Below, piece by piece: positions 6,253 to 8,152 of a stretch of 8,152 nt of DNA. Origin of the DNA: an uncultured Erysipelotrichaceae bacterium. GTDB lineage: Bacteria > Bacillota_I > Bacilli_A > Erysipelotrichales > Erysipelotrichaceae. The notes under the pieces were generated by a model. It worked only from the letters and a program-made list of their open reading frames with translations. It had not been told where the DNA came from and searched no databases. The first letter of the stretch is position 1. Each line of letters starts with the position of its first letter. A program made the translations under genes and the position numbers. The stretch covers positions 1 to 8,152 of the forward strand of contig CAMWMY010000045.1 in the NCBI GenBank assembly GCA_947175465.1, given 5' to 3'.

Positions 6253-6714
6253 ATGTATCAAAAGTGTTTGGAATTGTTAAAGCAAAGAAAGGTTACGTTA
6301 GACGATATTGTTGAGTGTGTTATGTTTTTACAAAAGCCATATATTTCAAGTTTAACCCAAGAAGAGTGTAAAGAAGCAATCATTGCGGTTTTACATAAAC
6401 GTGAAGTACAACATGCGATTATTACGGGATTATATCTTGATCAAGCTGCTGAGTGTAATCTTATCAGTGATTCTAATTTAAAAAGTCTTTTAATGGAAGA
6501 TAATGCTCTTTATGGGGTCGATGAAGTATTAGCATATGGAATTTGTAATTTATATGGTTCCATTGCCTTAACGAATTATGGCTATATCGATAAGGTAAAG
6601 CCAGGAATTATTGGAGAAATGAATAAATCACATCAAAAATGTAATACGTTTTTAGATGATATTGTTGGAGCTATTGCAGCATCAGCTGCATCCAAAATTG
6701 CACATACAAAATGA
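6253..6714 (+). CDS. pgpA: Phosphatidylglycerophosphatase A-like protein (PgpA/YutG family)
   Basis: A 153-residue protein of the soluble YutG branch of the PgpA family. PgpA removes the phosphate from phosphatidylglycerophosphate to give phosphatidylglycerol, the last step of that phospholipid pathway and the source of cardiolipin and lipoteichoic-acid building blocks. Family marks seen are ITLDDI-like VTLDDIVECV near residue 14, LQKPYI, the KREVQHAIITGLYLD stretch, DNALYGVDEVLAYGICNLYG, TNYGYIDKVKPGI, and the C-terminal TFLDDIVGAIAASAASKIAH with its Asp pair, likely metal-binding. Membrane PgpA enzymes have several hydrophobic segments; this form has little. Phosphatase activity of the YutG branch is inferred from the family. 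The stop codon at 6712-6714 abuts the ribosome site of the next gene. Confidence 0.87.
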   Translation: MYQKCLELLKQRKVTLDDIVECVMFLQKPYISSLTQEECKEAIIAVLHKREVQHAIITGLYLDQAAECNLISDSNLKSLLMEDNALYGVDEVLAYGICNLYGSIALTNYGYIDKVKPGIIGEMNKSHQKCNTFLDDIVGAIAASAASKIAHTK

Positions 6715-6724
6715 GAGGTTTTAG

Positions 6725-7147
6725 ATGATGAAAAAGAGATGGATAAGCAGCTTTATATTAGTTTTTCTATTAACAGCATGTAGCTCTTTTACGAATAAAG
6801 AATATATGCAACACACAAGTGTAAAAGAAGTATTTCAAAAAATACAACGAGAAGATAATAGTTTTTTATTATTGTTGACGACAAACAAGTGTTATTCTTG
6901 TGAAGAATATATGAAAGTGATCGATACGATACAAAAAGAAACACCATTTCCTATTTATTATATTAATGTTGATCAAGAAGATGAAGATAAGCTAGAAGAA
7001 TTAAAAATTATGATTGGGCATTATAATGAGCTACCGATGACATATTATTTTAATAAGGGAGAAGTTAGCCAAGAGAATATAAAAGTTGGGTATGTTGAGC
7101 CAGAAGTTTTAAAAGAATGGTTAAGAAAGTTGCAGGTTATTGAATGA
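6725..7147 (+). CDS. Thioredoxin-fold membrane lipoprotein
   Basis: A 140-residue predicted lipoprotein. The signal peptide (MMKKRW, then a hydrophobic core at 7-18) ends in the lipobox LTAC, so Cys19 should be lipidated and the protein held on the outside of the membrane. The mature part looks like a thioredoxin fold: a strand (SFLLLLTTN, 46-54), a redox motif Cys56-Tyr-Ser-Cys59, a second strand (FPIYYINVD, 75-83) and a LPMTYYF segment whose Pro104 fits the cis-proline next to the active site. It may be a thiol reductase or bacteriocin-transport-accessory-like protein; the partner is unknown. GAGAGG (6713-6718) serves either ATG (6725 or 6728). The stop overlaps the next start as ATGA. Fold and lipoprotein calls are firm; the function is not. 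Confidence 0.82.
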   Translation: MMKKRWISSFILVFLLTACSSFTNKEYMQHTSVKEVFQKIQREDNSFLLLLTTNKCYSCEEYMKVIDTIQKETPFPIYYINVDQEDEDKLEELKIMIGHYNELPMTYYFNKGEVSQENIKVGYVEPEVLKEWLRKLQVIE

Positions 7148-7929
7148 ATAAGATAATTGATGTTGTTACAACAAAAGAGGATGTTAAGCTTCATTTACAA
7201 AGTCTAGGGATTCAAAAAGGAATGCTTGTCCTTGTGGATGCCGCTATTCATAATTTTGGTTATGTTAGTGGTGGAGCACAGGCGATTATCGAAGCTTTGA
7301 TGGAGATTGTCGGCTATGAAGGGACTATCGTTATGCCTTCTTTTACAATGGAGCACATGGATCCTTCTTGTAAAAGCGAATATCGTATTGAGCGAGAGCA
7401 TTGGGAATATATACGTCAAAACCCTATGGCCTTTCATCGCAAATTAAGTGCCCCTACAAGTCAAGATGCTCTTGTACATCAGTTTATGCGTAATGAAGCG
7501 ATTGCACGTTCTTGTCATCCACTTTATTCTTTTGTCGCATGGGGAAAATATGCCAAGCTGTTATGTGATAAACACCCTTTACACTTTGGTTTATCAAAAG
7601 ATTCACCATTAGGGAAGATTGTAGATTTGAATGGCTATGTATTGCTTTTAGGCTGTGATTATAAAGAATGTACAATGTTTCATTTGGCACGCTATCATGG
7701 AGAACAATTACCGATTAAGGTCGTTAGTGCAGCAATCCAGCAAAATAAACAAGTTGTTTGGAAAGACATGCTTGATTTAGAACTTGTAAATGATGATTTT
7801 TCCATTATTGGAGAAGCGATGGAGGAGCGAAAAGTTGTGAAAACATCTTATTTAGGAACAGGAAGATGTCGGTTCTTCAGTGCACGAGAAGCTGTGCGTA
7901 TTGCTAGTGCTTATTTTAATATTCAATAG
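7144..7929 (+). CDS. AAC(3)/YokD-family N-acetyltransferase homologue
   Basis: A 261-residue member of the Antibiotic_NAT family (aminoglycoside 3-N-acetyltransferases and YokD-like proteins), of usual length. Seen are FGYVSGGAQAIIEALMEIVG (38-57), GTIVMPSFT, HPLYSFVAWG (125-134), HFGLSKDSPLGK (147-158) and VLLLGCDYKECTMFHLARYH (166-185). The family would transfer acetyl from acetyl-CoA to an amine. Two conserved spots differ: the usual LVHSS near the N terminus is LVDAA (30-34, Asp32 in place of His), and HLAE reads HLAR (His180, Arg183). I believe the His and Glu of HLAE are catalytic in characterised enzymes, so activity or substrate may have changed. Translation is coupled to the lipoprotein gene by an ATGA overlap, with GCAGG (7132-7136) as a modest ribosome site. 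It should not be reported as proven aminoglycoside resistance. Confidence 0.85.
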   Translation: MNKIIDVVTTKEDVKLHLQSLGIQKGMLVLVDAAIHNFGYVSGGAQAIIEALMEIVGYEGTIVMPSFTMEHMDPSCKSEYRIEREHWEYIRQNPMAFHRKLSAPTSQDALVHQFMRNEAIARSCHPLYSFVAWGKYAKLLCDKHPLHFGLSKDSPLGKIVDLNGYVLLLGCDYKECTMFHLARYHGEQLPIKVVSAAIQQNKQVVWKDMLDLELVNDDFSIIGEAMEERKVVKTSYLGTGRCRFFSAREAVRIASAYFNIQ

Positions 7930-7954
7930 GAATAGTTTAAGGACTATTCTTTTT
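7928..7954 (+). terminator. Rho-independent terminator of the patatin-to-acetyltransferase operon
   Basis: AGGAATAGT (7928-7936) pairs with ACTATTCTT (7943-7951), nine pairs with one G-U, six-base loop, followed by T to 7954. The left arm overlaps the stop codon at 7927-7929. No other terminator is seen between 5133 and here, which supports one transcription unit. Confidence 0.78.
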
Positions 7955-8110
7955 ATTATCTTTTTTCTTATAAGATAAACTTCTTAAATAAGAGAAGTAG
8001 AAATTTAAATTATTTTAATTTTTATAAAGTGTTTCTTCATAGTAGTTGATTTTTTTATATATTATTTTGTCTAATAAATGCTTTTTTTACGTTAGTTATT
8101 TCTTTATGTA
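7955..8110. other. AT-rich noncoding stretch with two weak stem-loops
   Basis: No coding frame with a ribosome site is seen. TTATCTT (7956-7962) can pair with AAGATAA (7972-7978), and ACTTCT (7979-7984) with AGAAGT (7993-7998). Neither is followed by a T run on the plus strand. They may be backup structures to the terminator before them or chance in AT-rich DNA. Confidence 0.4.
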
Positions 8111-8139
8111 TTGTATATCATTTTTTTACATGTTATAGT
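8111..8139 (+). promoter_or_regulatory. Candidate extended -10 promoter for a gene beyond the window
   Basis: TATAGT (8134-8139) is preceded by TG one base away (8131-8132), the extended -10 pattern, and TTGTAT (8111-8116) lies 17 bases upstream. It points right, out of the window, where a gene would be expected soon after 8152. Confidence 0.42.
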
Positions 8140-8152
8140 AAAAACTAAAGAG

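Noticed and set aside
7144..7929. Aminoglycoside resistance gene
   Set aside because: Family membership alone is not proof; two conserved motif positions differ and there is no mobile or resistance context.
7956..7998. Small RNA or second terminator after the operon
   Set aside because: The two stem-loops are short, AT-rich and lack a following T run; no promoter clearly points into them.

Overview
This AT-rich window looks like chromosome from a low-GC, probably spore-forming Bacillota (Firmicutes). The spore gene yunB sits next to yunC, as in Bacillus. There are also a KtrB/KtrA potassium transporter, a YhfW-type oxidoreductase, a YutG-type PgpA, and strong AGGAGG-like ribosome binding sites. 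A gut member of the Erysipelotrichia or Clostridia would fit, but nothing here fixes the genus. I see no insertion sequence, phage gene, CRISPR array, rRNA or tRNA.

Layout. Positions 41-71 carry the terminator of a gene lying to the left, followed by an AT-rich leader (72-308) with candidate promoters. ktrB (309-1703) and ktrA (1713-2390) form a potassium-uptake operon closed by a strong hairpin (2389-2425). A two-gene sporulation-type operon follows, yunC (2474-2785) and yunB (2763-3443), overlapping by 23 bp and preceded by a sequence resembling a mother-cell sigma-E promoter. It converges on a minus-strand gene (3467-4978) for an FAD oxidoreductase fused to a C-terminal Rieske [2Fe-2S] domain; one bidirectional terminator (3443-3468) serves both. 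From the divergent intergenic region (4979-5132) a rightward run of four genes begins: a patatin-like lipid hydrolase (5133-6173), a PgpA/YutG-type phosphatase (6253-6714), a small thioredoxin-fold lipoprotein (6725-7147) and an AAC(3)/YokD-family acetyltransferase homologue (7144-7929). It ends in a hairpin at 7928-7954. The last ~200 bases are noncoding, AT-rich and end in a candidate promoter for a gene beyond the window.

How the genes may work together. KtrB is the membrane K+ channel subunit and KtrA its nucleotide-binding gate. YunB is a membrane-anchored sporulation protein and YunC a small conserved protein of unknown role. In the last operon the first two genes both act on lipids (acyl-ester hydrolysis and phosphatidylglycerol synthesis), which suggests membrane lipid turnover; the roles of the last two are open.

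Most of this is ordinary core-type chromosome. I did not find a convincing new defence, mobile or RNA system. The points most worth checking are the four-gene lipid operon, the divergent AAC(3)-like active-site motifs, and the sigma-E-like promoter before yunC.
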